From an uncultured Pseudohongiella sp. (GTDB lineage Bacteria; Pseudomonadota; Gammaproteobacteria; Pseudomonadales; Pseudohongiellaceae), in NCBI GenBank assembly GCA_902591495.1, contig CACJAW010000007.1, positions 1-64,000 of the forward strand: a stretch of 64,000 nucleotides of DNA. Reading direction: 5' to 3'. This document shows, one piece after another, positions 20,801 through 30,594 of the stretch. Numbering within the stretch: the first letter of the stretch is position 1; every line of letters begins with the position of its first letter. The position numbers and the translations under genes are program-made. The notes beneath the pieces were generated by a model. The model was given only the letters and a program-made list of their open reading frames with translations. It was not told the origin of the DNA and ran no database searches.

Positions 20801-22012
20801 GTGAATTCACAGCAAGCTATATGGCAAAATTCTGAATTCAAGCTGTATTTGGGATCGACAGCTTTTTCGGGAATTGCATTCGCTATGCAGCAACTTCTGC
20901 TGAGTTGGACATTAATTGGCATATTAGAGGTTCCTGCGAGCCAGGTCGGATTAATTCAAGCTGCAGCTGGAATACCTGGTATCTTTGTCATGCTCTTGGG
21001 AGGGGTGCGAGCAGACGACACGGATCCAAGAACATTGTTAATTCGAGTGTACCTTTTTGCTCCTGTTTTACCGCTGTTTTTAATTACAGTGGTCCAATTG
21101 CAGCAGCTTAGCATTCAAGCGGTTCTGCTGTGGGCTTTGGGTATGAGTTTTTGTGTTTCTTACTCAAGTCCTGCTCAGCAGACAATTTTAAATCGTATAG
21201 CTAGCTCTTCCGTACAAAAAGCTGTATCAGCGGCTACTGCTGTTGGGTTTTTGGTACAAATTTTCGGACTAGGTATAGCAGGCACTATTGATAAGTTTGG
21301 TCTCTCGCCGGCCCTAGCTTTTCAAGCAACATGCGTTGGTCTCGGAGCTTTTGCTGTCCGGCGCCTCCATCCTCAACCGCCAGTAATTCAAAAAACAGAA
21401 TCACCGTTCAAAAATTTAGCTGACGGTTTTAGAGAAATCTATAAACAGCGGGACATAATGCAAACGCTAATCATCAATTTCACATCTAGCGTCTTTAATG
21501 CGGGCGCGTTTATGACAGTATTTCCCTTTATAGTGAAGGAAATTTATGGTGGAAATGCGTTCCTGCTATCTTTTCTCATGGTTATTTTTTATGCGGGCGC
21601 AACGATTTCCAATCTCTTAATGATTCGAGTAATGCCACTGGTCAGACCGGGTCGTATTTTTTTGATTATGCAGCTATCGCGAATGGTAATTTTGGGGCTG
21701 ATCTGGTTCGAACCTGTGTTCTGGATTTTTGCGCTCGCGTGCGTTGGTTGGGGGTTGAACATGGGCGTAACAATGACACTTGCAAGGACCATCGTGCAGG
21801 AATCGGCTACTGCCGAATTCAGAGCAAGAATTATGTCTGTCTATAGCCTTGGGCTACTTGGGAGTGCTCCCATCGGTGCATTAATACTGGGCAGCCTTAT
21901 TGACTCCCTAGGAATATTGAATGCGCTGATCCCTGCGATATCTATATCGATTGGATTATTTATGTACGGCATTATTTTTACAAATGTCTACAATTATCGG
22001 TCTCCGACTTAA
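20801..22012 (+). CDS. MFS transporter
   Basis: ~12 hydrophobic segments; GGVRADDTDPRTLL loop; SVYSLGLLGSAPIGALILGSLID. Confidence 0.85.
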   Translation: MNSQQAIWQNSEFKLYLGSTAFSGIAFAMQQLLLSWTLIGILEVPASQVGLIQAAAGIPGIFVMLLGGVRADDTDPRTLLIRVYLFAPVLPLFLITVVQLQQLSIQAVLLWALGMSFCVSYSSPAQQTILNRIASSSVQKAVSAATAVGFLVQIFGLGIAGTIDKFGLSPALAFQATCVGLGAFAVRRLHPQPPVIQKTESPFKNLADGFREIYKQRDIMQTLIINFTSSVFNAGAFMTVFPFIVKEIYGGNAFLLSFLMVIFYAGATISNLLMIRVMPLVRPGRIFLIMQLSRMVILGLIWFEPVFWIFALACVGWGLNMGVTMTLARTIVQESATAEFRARIMSVYSLGLLGSAPIGALILGSLIDSLGILNALIPAISISIGLFMYGIIFTNVYNYRSPT

Positions 22013-22130
22013 ATATCCGCTAGAAAAGAGTATGAACCTCAGCGGGTTTGCAATAAGTAACAATTTAGGACTAGAACAGAACGCTCAAAACGTCATAAGC
22101 TATGCCGACCTTCATGAATAGAGAGGACAA

Positions 22131-22667
22131 GTGATGAGTATATTTTTCCGAATTTTGCTTCTGTCTGCCGTATATGTTTGTTCAGCTAATGCAGCTGAAT
22201 CTCCGCTAAATATTCAGGCAATCAGCGCGACGGGTATAAACAATTTTAGGGCGCCAGAATCTGATGTGTTAGCAACAGGGCAGCCGACCGCCGAGCAGTT
22301 TGAGGTCATGGCTGAGCAAGGCATTAAACACGTGATCAATTTAAGAACTCCCGGAGAGGATACAGGATTTGATGAGAAGGCGACCGTGGAATCATTGGGG
22401 ATGAGTTATCACAGCATTCCAGTCTCTGTGGGAGAGGGCGGGATCAATACTGAAAACTCACAGACCCTCGAATCTCTGCTTGAACAGTTTGGTGAAGAAG
22501 GCGTTATTGTTCACTGTGCAACAGGCAATCGGGTGGGTGCCCTAATCTCCTTATCCGTGTTCGAAGATGGAGGCACTTTGGATGATTCAATTGCGGAGGG
22601 AGCTCGGTGGGGGATGACTTCCGAGCGACTTCAAAGTTCTGTCCGAGACACGCTTGCAGAAAACTAA
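22131..22667 (+). CDS. Secreted DUF442/protein-tyrosine-phosphatase-like protein
   Basis: LATGQPTAEQFEVMAEQGIKHVINLRTPGE and VIVHCATGNRVGAL (C-x4-R, DUF442-like); signal peptide. Confidence 0.75.
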   Translation: MMSIFFRILLLSAVYVCSANAAESPLNIQAISATGINNFRAPESDVLATGQPTAEQFEVMAEQGIKHVINLRTPGEDTGFDEKATVESLGMSYHSIPVSVGEGGINTENSQTLESLLEQFGEEGVIVHCATGNRVGALISLSVFEDGGTLDDSIAEGARWGMTSERLQSSVRDTLAEN

Positions 22668-22702
22668 ATTTGTTGGTTTTTCTTTAAGGGCTCAGGTGTA
22701 AT

Positions 22703-23287
22703 TTGATTCTTGAGTTAAATCACCGCTTTAAACTCATTAAATCAAGAAATCAGATTTTGAGGAATGTACTACTTTTTTTGTGGTTAATTTCGCTTCTGAA
22801 GTGTTCTGTCACTAACACGATTTTCTGGCCAGAGACGCTACCAGGGCGGGAATATTTCGAAGCAAACTACGAAAAAGATAAGGATAATCAACTTGTGCAA
22901 TCTAAGATTGATTATTTAGGTTGGGTGGTGAGCTTCTACGAGGGGACATTGATTGCGCCTGTTGGCTGGCTAGAGTTACAAACGATAGTGTTGGAGATGG
23001 CCGAACCTGAGAATAGACTTGAACTGGACAAGCAGCTCACTGACCTTGGTCGTCTGATCAGTGGGGAGTGGGCAAAAGAGAATAATGGGCGAGTTATAGA
23101 CTCTCGGTTGCTCAGTCTTTGGGGTTCAGTCATGCAGTTATCTAATGATCCCCAGGTTCAGGCTCAAGCTGTCGTTCTTATCGAAAAAGATGTAAATGAC
23201 CTCCTGAATCGTCAATTGATGCCTGAAGCCATAACTGATGAGCGCTATGAAGGGGTATTAGGAATTGATCTCTTTGGCGGATTTTAG
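22703..23287 (+). CDS. Hypothetical lipoprotein-like protein
   Basis: ORF with N-terminal hydrophobic segment ending LLKCS; TTG start; no family recognised. Confidence 0.45.
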   Translation: MILELNHRFKLIKSRNQILRNVLLFLWLISLLKCSVTNTIFWPETLPGREYFEANYEKDKDNQLVQSKIDYLGWVVSFYEGTLIAPVGWLELQTIVLEMAEPENRLELDKQLTDLGRLISGEWAKENNGRVIDSRLLSLWGSVMQLSNDPQVQAQAVVLIEKDVNDLLNRQLMPEAITDERYEGVLGIDLFGGF

Positions 23288-23523
23288 TCTCGTTTCAGCT
23301 GTAAAATCGCTCAATCTACCGAACTGCTTGTTGACTATGGCTAATACGCAAATATAGTGGGTTTCAGCAGTATTTTTGGCGCAAATTTTCTTAAATATTC
23401 AGTGAACTATTCGGCTAGCGTCAACGTTATACATTCTTAATAATTAAATCTACATTTGCCATAGTAAGGCAAACAATAAAAAAACCGTACACAGAATTTA
23501 TTCACAAGGGGCATAGAATCGGT

Positions 23524-24681
23524 ATGAAGCGTTTACTCCTACCCGTCATAATACTTGGAGCGTGTGCCTCTGTAGCCTACTCCCTCATTCGGAATCCCAG
23601 ACAGATAGCGGAAGTTGCGCTTGATGTAATCCCAGTCACCGTCCGGGTGATAGAAGTTCAGCAGAGCTCGGCCGAGCTAATAGTTGGTTCTCAAGGAAAG
23701 GTCCAGCCATCCATGACGGCAAATCTTTCCGCAGCTGTGGCCGGACCAATAGCATGGATAAGCCCCCAGATGGAAGCGGGTGGTTTTGTGGAGGAAGGTG
23801 AGCCCTTGCTCCGACTTGATGCTAGCGATTTTGAGACGATGCGCGCGAGGAGCAGTGCATCGATGAGACAAGCAAAGGCCGAGGCCGACCATGCGGGAAG
23901 AGAATACGGCCGGATGAAGGAGTTGGCGGTTGATAGACTCGCTAGCGAGTCCCAAGTTCAGGATGCGCAGCGTCTAGCCGAGGTAACCTCAGCCCGGTTG
24001 TCCGATGCGATGGCAAACCTTGAGCAAGCCGAGCTCGATCTAGCAAGGGCGGAAATCAAGGCGCCCTTTGACGCTATAATAAACTCTCGCGAGGTGGAAC
24101 TTGGACAGTACGTCAATCGGGCGCAAAGCGTGGCTGTTCTCTATGGCGCTGACGAAGTTGAAGTTCGGGTACCCTTGGCCATCCGGCAGTTGGGATTCTT
24201 GGATATCCCATTAGGGTTGAGGGGAGAACTTACTGATGTAGATGCTCCACTCGTGACGTTGAACGGCATGTACGGCGGCGTAGAGCACAATTGGCAGGGG
24301 AAATTGGTGCGCATTGAGGCATCCATAGACCCCAACAGCAACACTGTTCAAACTATCATTCGGGTCCAACAGCCAATGATAGATTCAACATCACGCGATT
24401 CCATTCCCCTTCCTATTGGATTGTATGTGAACGCCGACATCCAGGGCAGAATTGTTGATGATGTGATAGCACTACCGCGCTCTGTCATCCGAAATAATAA
24501 CCAGGTTTTGGTTGTTGATGCGGAAAATAAGATGTTCTTTCGGGAGGTTGATATTTTTCGACTGGAAGAGGAGAGAGTGCTTATCAGCGGGGGTCTCCTG
24601 CCAGGGGAGCGTATCTGTATTTCTCCCATTCAAGCAGTCGTCGATGGAATGGCAGTTCAGCCCGTTATAGAAGTAATCTGA
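23524..24681 (+). CDS. RND efflux periplasmic adaptor (membrane fusion protein)
   Basis: GKVQPSMTANLSAAVAGPIAWI...LLRLDASDFE, coiled coil, ARAEIKAPFDAIINSREVELGQYV; upstream of an RND permease. Confidence 0.9.
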   Translation: MKRLLLPVIILGACASVAYSLIRNPRQIAEVALDVIPVTVRVIEVQQSSAELIVGSQGKVQPSMTANLSAAVAGPIAWISPQMEAGGFVEEGEPLLRLDASDFETMRARSSASMRQAKAEADHAGREYGRMKELAVDRLASESQVQDAQRLAEVTSARLSDAMANLEQAELDLARAEIKAPFDAIINSREVELGQYVNRAQSVAVLYGADEVEVRVPLAIRQLGFLDIPLGLRGELTDVDAPLVTLNGMYGGVEHNWQGKLVRIEASIDPNSNTVQTIIRVQQPMIDSTSRDSIPLPIGLYVNADIQGRIVDDVIALPRSVIRNNNQVLVVDAENKMFFREVDIFRLEEERVLISGGLLPGERICISPIQAVVDGMAVQPVIEVI

Positions 24682-24718
24682 AACTACTTTAATAAGAACA
24701 CAAACGAGAGGACAGATT

Positions 24719-27700
24719 GTGAGAACACCTATAACTTGGTTCGTACACAATCCAGTAGCTAGCAATCTTTTAATGTGGATCTTCCTCGTTGGAGGTTTTG
24801 TTGCCTACCTGAATTTAAATCAGGAAGAATTTCCAGATATCGAAGTGGGAGTTATTCAAGTTAGCGTCCCTTATCTTGGAGCCACCCCGGAGGAGTCTGA
24901 AACTGGCGTCTGCTTGCGTTTAGAAGAAGCTCTAGAGACTACAGAAAATATTGATAGATTAACCACCACCGCCCGCGAGGGAGGGTGCGACGCTACTGTT
25001 CAACTAGCTCAAGGTGCAGACCTAAACCGATTACTTAATGACGTTAAGGGTAACGTAGACGCCATCACTACCTTTCCTTTGGAGACCGAGAAACCCATAA
25101 TAAGAGCATTCAGCAGTATCGGTAATGTTATGACCATGGCACTTTCGTCTGCGACAAATGATAAAAACATAAAGGTTGTGGCGGAAGATATTCGAGACGA
25201 TTTGCTCGACTTACCAGAGGTGTCGCAGGTAAATATTGAGTTTATTAGGCCTATAGAGATTTCTATAGAAGTCTCCGAATTTACTCTCCGTCAGTATGGC
25301 TTAACGCTAGATCAGATCTCGCGTGCAATTGCCCGCGCCTCCTTGGATTTACCAGGTGGAACAATTCGTACTACATCTGGTGAAATTTTGTTAAGAACAA
25401 AGGGTCAGGTGTATCAAGGTTCAGAATATTCAGATGTGGTTGTTGCCTCGTATCCTGATGGAACCCAGCTTCGTTTAGGAGATATAGCTACAGTTAAAGA
25501 TGATTTCGAGGAGGGATACCTTGATGCACGTCTCAATGGAGTGAATGCAGCAATAATAGACGTAATGCGGGTCGGTGACGAAGATATCATAACCTCAGCC
25601 GCTCAGGTCAGAGAATTCATGGCCTCTGCTAACTTTAATCTTCCAGCTGGCATGGAACTTGAAGTTGTTTCTGACTCTTCGGAGAGTACAAAAACACGAA
25701 TAGATACAGTAGCTAAGAACGCTTACACCGGTCTTGTTTTTGTCCTCGTAATTCTTGCTATGTTCTTACGCTTCAAAATAGCGATCTGGGTCGCAGCGGG
25801 AATCCCCATAGCCATTCTAGGCGCTTTGATTGCGTTTCCACCTATGGGTCTGACAATTAGCTCACTAACGGTAATGGGTTTTATACTAGTTTTGGGAATA
25901 GTGGTAGACGATGCAATTGTTGTTGGAGAGCGAGTCCATGCTTATGAGCAAAAGGGGCTCAGTAAGAGTGCGGCAGCAATAGAGGGGACCGTCGAAGTTT
26001 CAATACCGGTGATATTTGGTGTGTTGACTACGATTGCTGCCTTTCTTCCTCTCCTCGTTGACGATACGCAATTTTCTTCTTTTTCCAAACTCATTGGCGG
26101 TACTGTTGTATTTTGTCTGATTGCTAGCTTGATAGAGTCTCAGCTCATTCTTCCTGGCCACATTGCTCACCGCAAAACTAAGGGCTACCTTATGGACGGG
26201 TCTCGCTTAGTTACAGCTTGGCAAAGTTTTCAAGGCCGAATAGCGAGTGCGCTAGAAAATTTCGCCGAGCTAGGCTATAAGCGTGCGCTTAAAGTAGTGC
26301 TGAAATATCGGTATGCGGCTTGGTCAACTGCGACAGGAGTTATCGTTATAGTACTCGCCTTATTATGGAGTGGACGAGTTGTATTTCAGTTCATGCCCTC
26401 AATTGAGGGAGATAGAATTTGGAGCACTATTACCATGCCTGCCGGAGTGCCAGCTTCTCTTACTCAGGAAGCTGTCGCAGTTATTGAATCAAAAGCACTC
26501 GAGTTGGCTGCAGAGCTTGATGCTGAACTTGATGGGCTCAAGGTGTCCGGTGATTCTTCCATTGTTGCTGAGAACGTTATTGAGAACGTGCTTACTATCG
26601 TTGGCGGAAGTGCACCTAAGGGAGGACCGGGCGGAGGACAAAGGAGTGCTGGCAGTAGCGAGGTCGCAGAAGTGATGTTGTACCTGGCTCCGTTCTTCGA
26701 AAGGGGAGGGATAAGTGCTGCGGAAATTCGAGACCGATGGCGAGAAAAGGTAGGGACTATCCCTGACGCTCTCGAGTTAACGTTCGTATCCGATGCCTTT
26801 TCAGCTGGGGACGCAATCAACTTTAGGCTTGAGGGCAGAGATGAGGAAAAGCTTAAAATTGCTTCCACCCAGCTTCGAGAGGAGCTGATGCTTTATCCTG
26901 GTGTATTCGATGTTTCAGATAGTTTTAGAGCGGGAAAGCAAGAAGTCCAAATACAGATTTTAGAGAGGGGTAAGACCCTTGGCCTGACGTTGAACGATGT
27001 TGCGACTCAGGTACGGCAAGCGTTTTACGGGGCGGAAGCGCAGAGAATCCAAAGGGGTAGCGACGACATTCGGGTAATGGTCCGGTACCCAGAACCAGAG
27101 AGACAATCACTGGGGAACCTTGAAGAGCTCCTCATTAGAACTCCCAGCGGTGCAGAGGTTCCCTTTCTAAGTATCGCTGATTATTCTTTAGGTAATACTT
27201 ACTCTAGTATTAATCGGCAAAACGGACGCCGCATAATTTCCGTCAGAGGTGATGTTGATAGATCGGTTGTCAAACCGGAAGAAATTAGGAGAGAGTTAAT
27301 TACAAAGTATCGGCAGCAGTGGGACAGAGAGCTGGATGTAACTTTGGCAGTCGGTGGTGAAGGTGAGAGGCAGGCAGAGTCGCTTGAAGGTTTGTACACT
27401 ACCTATCCTATAGCGATGTTAATCATGTTCGCGTTACTTGCTATCCCCCTGAAATCGTACTTGCAACCCTTGGTAATCATGAGCGTGATTCCTTTCGGTG
27501 CAATTGGAGCGATATTTGGACATTTCTTAATGGACACTGCTCTGGTGTTTTTCTCAATTCTTGGAATAATTGCATTAAGCGGCGTAGTAGTGAATGCGAG
27601 TCTAGTTCTTGTGATCACCATCAACAGATTAAGAGAAGAAGGACAGAGTATGCTCGACGCGGTTTCCAATGCGGGGGCTGTCAGATTTAGGCCGATTATT

Positions 27701-27949
27701 TTGACTTCAGTTACGACATTCATCGGACTGGTTCCTTTAATGGTAACGGCAAGCCCGGCAACGTTCTTCATCATTCCAATGGCAATTTCTCTGGCTTACG
27801 GAGTGCTCTTTGCCACTGCTATTACTCTATTTCTGGTGCCTTGTTTATATTTGATTTTGAATGATCTGGTTGGATTCGGCGAACCAAACCAAGATCCAGA
27901 GTATGATGCTTATCAGACGGAACTCAACGTCAGTAAAAATACAGCGTAA
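24719..27949 (+). CDS. RND family efflux permease (AcrB/HAE1-like)
   Basis: VASNLLMWIFLVGGFVAYLNLNQEEFPDIEVGVIQVSVPYLGATPEE; LVLGIVVDDAIVVGERVH; 1076 aa with two 6-TM blocks. Confidence 0.95.
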   Translation: MRTPITWFVHNPVASNLLMWIFLVGGFVAYLNLNQEEFPDIEVGVIQVSVPYLGATPEESETGVCLRLEEALETTENIDRLTTTAREGGCDATVQLAQGADLNRLLNDVKGNVDAITTFPLETEKPIIRAFSSIGNVMTMALSSATNDKNIKVVAEDIRDDLLDLPEVSQVNIEFIRPIEISIEVSEFTLRQYGLTLDQISRAIARASLDLPGGTIRTTSGEILLRTKGQVYQGSEYSDVVVASYPDGTQLRLGDIATVKDDFEEGYLDARLNGVNAAIIDVMRVGDEDIITSAAQVREFMASANFNLPAGMELEVVSDSSESTKTRIDTVAKNAYTGLVFVLVILAMFLRFKIAIWVAAGIPIAILGALIAFPPMGLTISSLTVMGFILVLGIVVDDAIVVGERVHAYEQKGLSKSAAAIEGTVEVSIPVIFGVLTTIAAFLPLLVDDTQFSSFSKLIGGTVVFCLIASLIESQLILPGHIAHRKTKGYLMDGSRLVTAWQSFQGRIASALENFAELGYKRALKVVLKYRYAAWSTATGVIVIVLALLWSGRVVFQFMPSIEGDRIWSTITMPAGVPASLTQEAVAVIESKALELAAELDAELDGLKVSGDSSIVAENVIENVLTIVGGSAPKGGPGGGQRSAGSSEVAEVMLYLAPFFERGGISAAEIRDRWREKVGTIPDALELTFVSDAFSAGDAINFRLEGRDEEKLKIASTQLREELMLYPGVFDVSDSFRAGKQEVQIQILERGKTLGLTLNDVATQVRQAFYGAEAQRIQRGSDDIRVMVRYPEPERQSLGNLEELLIRTPSGAEVPFLSIADYSLGNTYSSINRQNGRRIISVRGDVDRSVVKPEEIRRELITKYRQQWDRELDVTLAVGGEGERQAESLEGLYTTYPIAMLIMFALLAIPLKSYLQPLVIMSVIPFGAIGAIFGHFLMDTALVFFSILGIIALSGVVVNASLVLVITINRLREEGQSMLDAVSNAGAVRFRPIILTSVTTFIGLVPLMVTASPATFFIIPMAISLAYGVLFATAITLFLVPCLYLILNDLVGFGEPNQDPEYDAYQTELNVSKNTA

Positions 27950-27997
27950 TTTGTCCCTTTTCATGATTATGATTTGTTAGGCCAACAGTAAACGTAT

Positions 27998-29218
27998 ATG
28001 TTCAAGCTTTGGTTATTTACGGCAGCAATTTGTACAGTATCGATGACTTTTGCTCAGCAAAATCAGGTTGACTTTATAAATCCCTTAGCACCTGAATTCG
28101 CGCAGTTTGGTGCGCTAGACATTGGAGTTCGCACAATTGAAGTGAGCTCGTCAGATGCGGTAGACGTGCTTAGTACACCACGTGGCGGAGAAACAGCGTT
28201 TTACGAGCGAAGGTTAACAGTAGAAGTTTGGTATCCGGCTGATCTTGCTGGCGGAGAACCCGGAGGAACATACGAAGCCATTACTCGTAATCCACAAATT
28301 ACAGCTACCCTTCAAGGGCGAGCCGCACGCAACGCTGAGGCCCTCGTAGAGTCGGGACCCTATCCGTTAATAATTATTTCACATGGTTACCCTGGTAATC
28401 GTTATCTACTAAGTCATGCAGGAGAAAACCTCGCAAGTAAGGGTTATGTCGTTGCATCAATTGATCACAAAGAAAGCACCTATGAAGACCAGCAATCGAT
28501 CGCATCAACCCTTTATAATCGACCGATAGATCAAAGGACTGTGCTGAATTCTATGGCCGCATTGTCCGAAGATATAGAGAGTCCTTTTTATTCCTTAGTA
28601 GACTCCGAAAATACAGGAATAATTGGCTATTCGATGGGCGGTTATGGGCTAGTTAACAATCTTGGTGGCGGGTTCAGCGAGCAAAGCGTCAATGGTTTTA
28701 TCTCTCCACCTAACGGGTTGCTGGAAACTCACTCGACTAACAGTCCAAATTTTAGGGACAGACTTGATGTCCGAATCAAAGCTGGTCTCCTAGTTGCTCC
28801 CTGGGGAATGAACGCTGGTTTTTGGACTGAGACCGATCTAGCAGGGATAACTGTTCCAAGTTTTTATATTGCCGGGGACCAGGATACAGTAGCCGGATAC
28901 GATAATGGAACAAAGAAAATTTATGAGGGTGCGATAAATAGCGAACGTTATCTTTTGACTTACTTGGGAGCGGGACATAACGCTGGCGCTCCGATTTCGT
29001 TGCCTATGGAGCTAGATAACGAAGAAAACGCTGAGCCCGCGACGCATTATCGTGATGATAATTGGGATAATGTAGAGATGAATAATATTATGGACCACTT
29101 TGCGACGATCTGGTTTGATAAACACTTGAAGGGAGTTGAGAGAGTCGAGGCATTAAACAATATTCCAGAAAATTATCAAGAGCGATTACTCCTCGAGCAT
29201 CTGTCTATTGGTGAGTAA
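27998..29218 (+). CDS. Secreted alpha/beta hydrolase (dienelactone hydrolase/PAF-acetylhydrolase-like)
   Basis: LIIISHGYPGNRYL; GIIGYSMGGYGL (GxSxG); signal peptide. Confidence 0.8.
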   Translation: MFKLWLFTAAICTVSMTFAQQNQVDFINPLAPEFAQFGALDIGVRTIEVSSSDAVDVLSTPRGGETAFYERRLTVEVWYPADLAGGEPGGTYEAITRNPQITATLQGRAARNAEALVESGPYPLIIISHGYPGNRYLLSHAGENLASKGYVVASIDHKESTYEDQQSIASTLYNRPIDQRTVLNSMAALSEDIESPFYSLVDSENTGIIGYSMGGYGLVNNLGGGFSEQSVNGFISPPNGLLETHSTNSPNFRDRLDVRIKAGLLVAPWGMNAGFWTETDLAGITVPSFYIAGDQDTVAGYDNGTKKIYEGAINSERYLLTYLGAGHNAGAPISLPMELDNEENAEPATHYRDDNWDNVEMNNIMDHFATIWFDKHLKGVERVEALNNIPENYQERLLLEHLSIGE

Positions 29219-29269
29219 TTCCTCACTAAGTTTCTTTATACATTCAACTCAGCTAGTTCTTATTGAAGA

Positions 29270-30532
29270 TCAGGAGAGATTTTCTAAGAAATTAAGTAAC
29301 AGTCGAGAGGTTTCTTCTGCCTGCTCCTGCTGGACCCAGTGACCTGCTCCTTGAACCAGATGCACCTCGCGCATATCTGTGCAAGCGCTCTCTTGCATGC
29401 GCTCGAAGTTACCAGGACTCTGATAGGTGCCCCAATCGCTAGCACCGCTTATAAACATTGACGGTTGATCTATCGTTTTACCCGCGTATAGCTGCTGCTC
29501 GGCTCTTCCTATTCCACTTGATCCCATGCGATATCCGTTGAGTCCGCCTTGAAAACCTGTCCGACCATACTCTTCGGTATACACTTCTAGGGCAGCGTCT
29601 GGCAGCCATGTATTTTGAGATACTTCTCTGTCAGACGGCCTATGAAGTTCAACAGTTTCAGCCATGTTCATATTAAGATCCATTATGTAATAAGTTGGCA
29701 TTTTCGCCCACTCCGCTGCAGTTCGACCAGCGAGTCTATAAGGCTTGTTGTCAGTCCAATCTGCACTTTTATAGTGATAATAGGCCCTAATAAAATTACT
29801 AAGTCCTTGTTTAGCGTGCCACATGTCATTATTTGCTTGGCGGGTTTGATAATAACGTTGATAATGCTTGCGGGGGCGAGTCAGGGCAGCCAAGTCATCG
29901 TAAATGGTTGGAGAAATTTCTGTGCTGCCTGAATTTTTTGAATCAGCAAAGTTTTTTGGTATTGATGGCGTTCCGCTGAAAGGTGCGCTCATCATCACGA
30001 CAGATTTAAAAATATCGGGTCTGGTAACAGCACACCATCCAGCTAGAGGTGAGCCAGCATCATGACCAATTACCGCAGCCACTGAGTCGTATCCAAATGC
30101 ATAAACTAGTCCAAGAGCATCCCTGACCTTATTTAATGAGCGAAAGGGAGTTAGATCCCCATCATAATTACTGTCCCAGCCCGTAGTTCTGCCATAACCT
30201 CTGACATCAGGGGCAAAAACATGGTAGCCGGCATCTGCCAAAGGTTTCATAACGTTCCGCCAGCTATAGGCCAGTTCTGGGAAACCATGCAGAAGTAACA
30301 ATGCCGGCCGGTTGGGAGTCTCAAATCCTGCTTCTAAAACATGCACGCGCAGACCATTTACATTATTCACGAACCGTGAACGTACGCCATCTGGCAACCA
30401 TTCTTGTCTGTAGGGATGCATCACACCATCAAGGGTAAACTGATTTTGTGCGAAGAGGTTGGAGCCAGCAGCGAGTGCTGGAGCTATAAGTGTGGCTGAT
30501 CTGAGTATCTGTCTTCGAGTCAATGTTTTCAT
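29270..30532 (-). CDS. Tat-exported alpha/beta hydrolase (epoxide-hydrolase-like)
   Basis: TRRQILRSATLIAP Tat signal; LLLLHGFPELAYSWRNVMKPLADAGYHVFAPDVRGYGRT; AVIGHDAGSPLA nucleophile elbow (Asp type). Confidence 0.87.
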   Translation of the reverse strand: MKTLTRRQILRSATLIAPALAAGSNLFAQNQFTLDGVMHPYRQEWLPDGVRSRFVNNVNGLRVHVLEAGFETPNRPALLLLHGFPELAYSWRNVMKPLADAGYHVFAPDVRGYGRTTGWDSNYDGDLTPFRSLNKVRDALGLVYAFGYDSVAAVIGHDAGSPLAGWCAVTRPDIFKSVVMMSAPFSGTPSIPKNFADSKNSGSTEISPTIYDDLAALTRPRKHYQRYYQTRQANNDMWHAKQGLSNFIRAYYHYKSADWTDNKPYRLAGRTAAEWAKMPTYYIMDLNMNMAETVELHRPSDREVSQNTWLPDAALEVYTEEYGRTGFQGGLNGYRMGSSGIGRAEQQLYAGKTIDQPSMFISGASDWGTYQSPGNFERMQESACTDMREVHLVQGAGHWVQQEQAEETSRLLLNFLENLS

Positions 30533-30594
30533 GTTCCAAACTTCCCCTCTCTACTGCTGTTAACTATCCAAAGCAAGTGCTAATGAATTTCTCG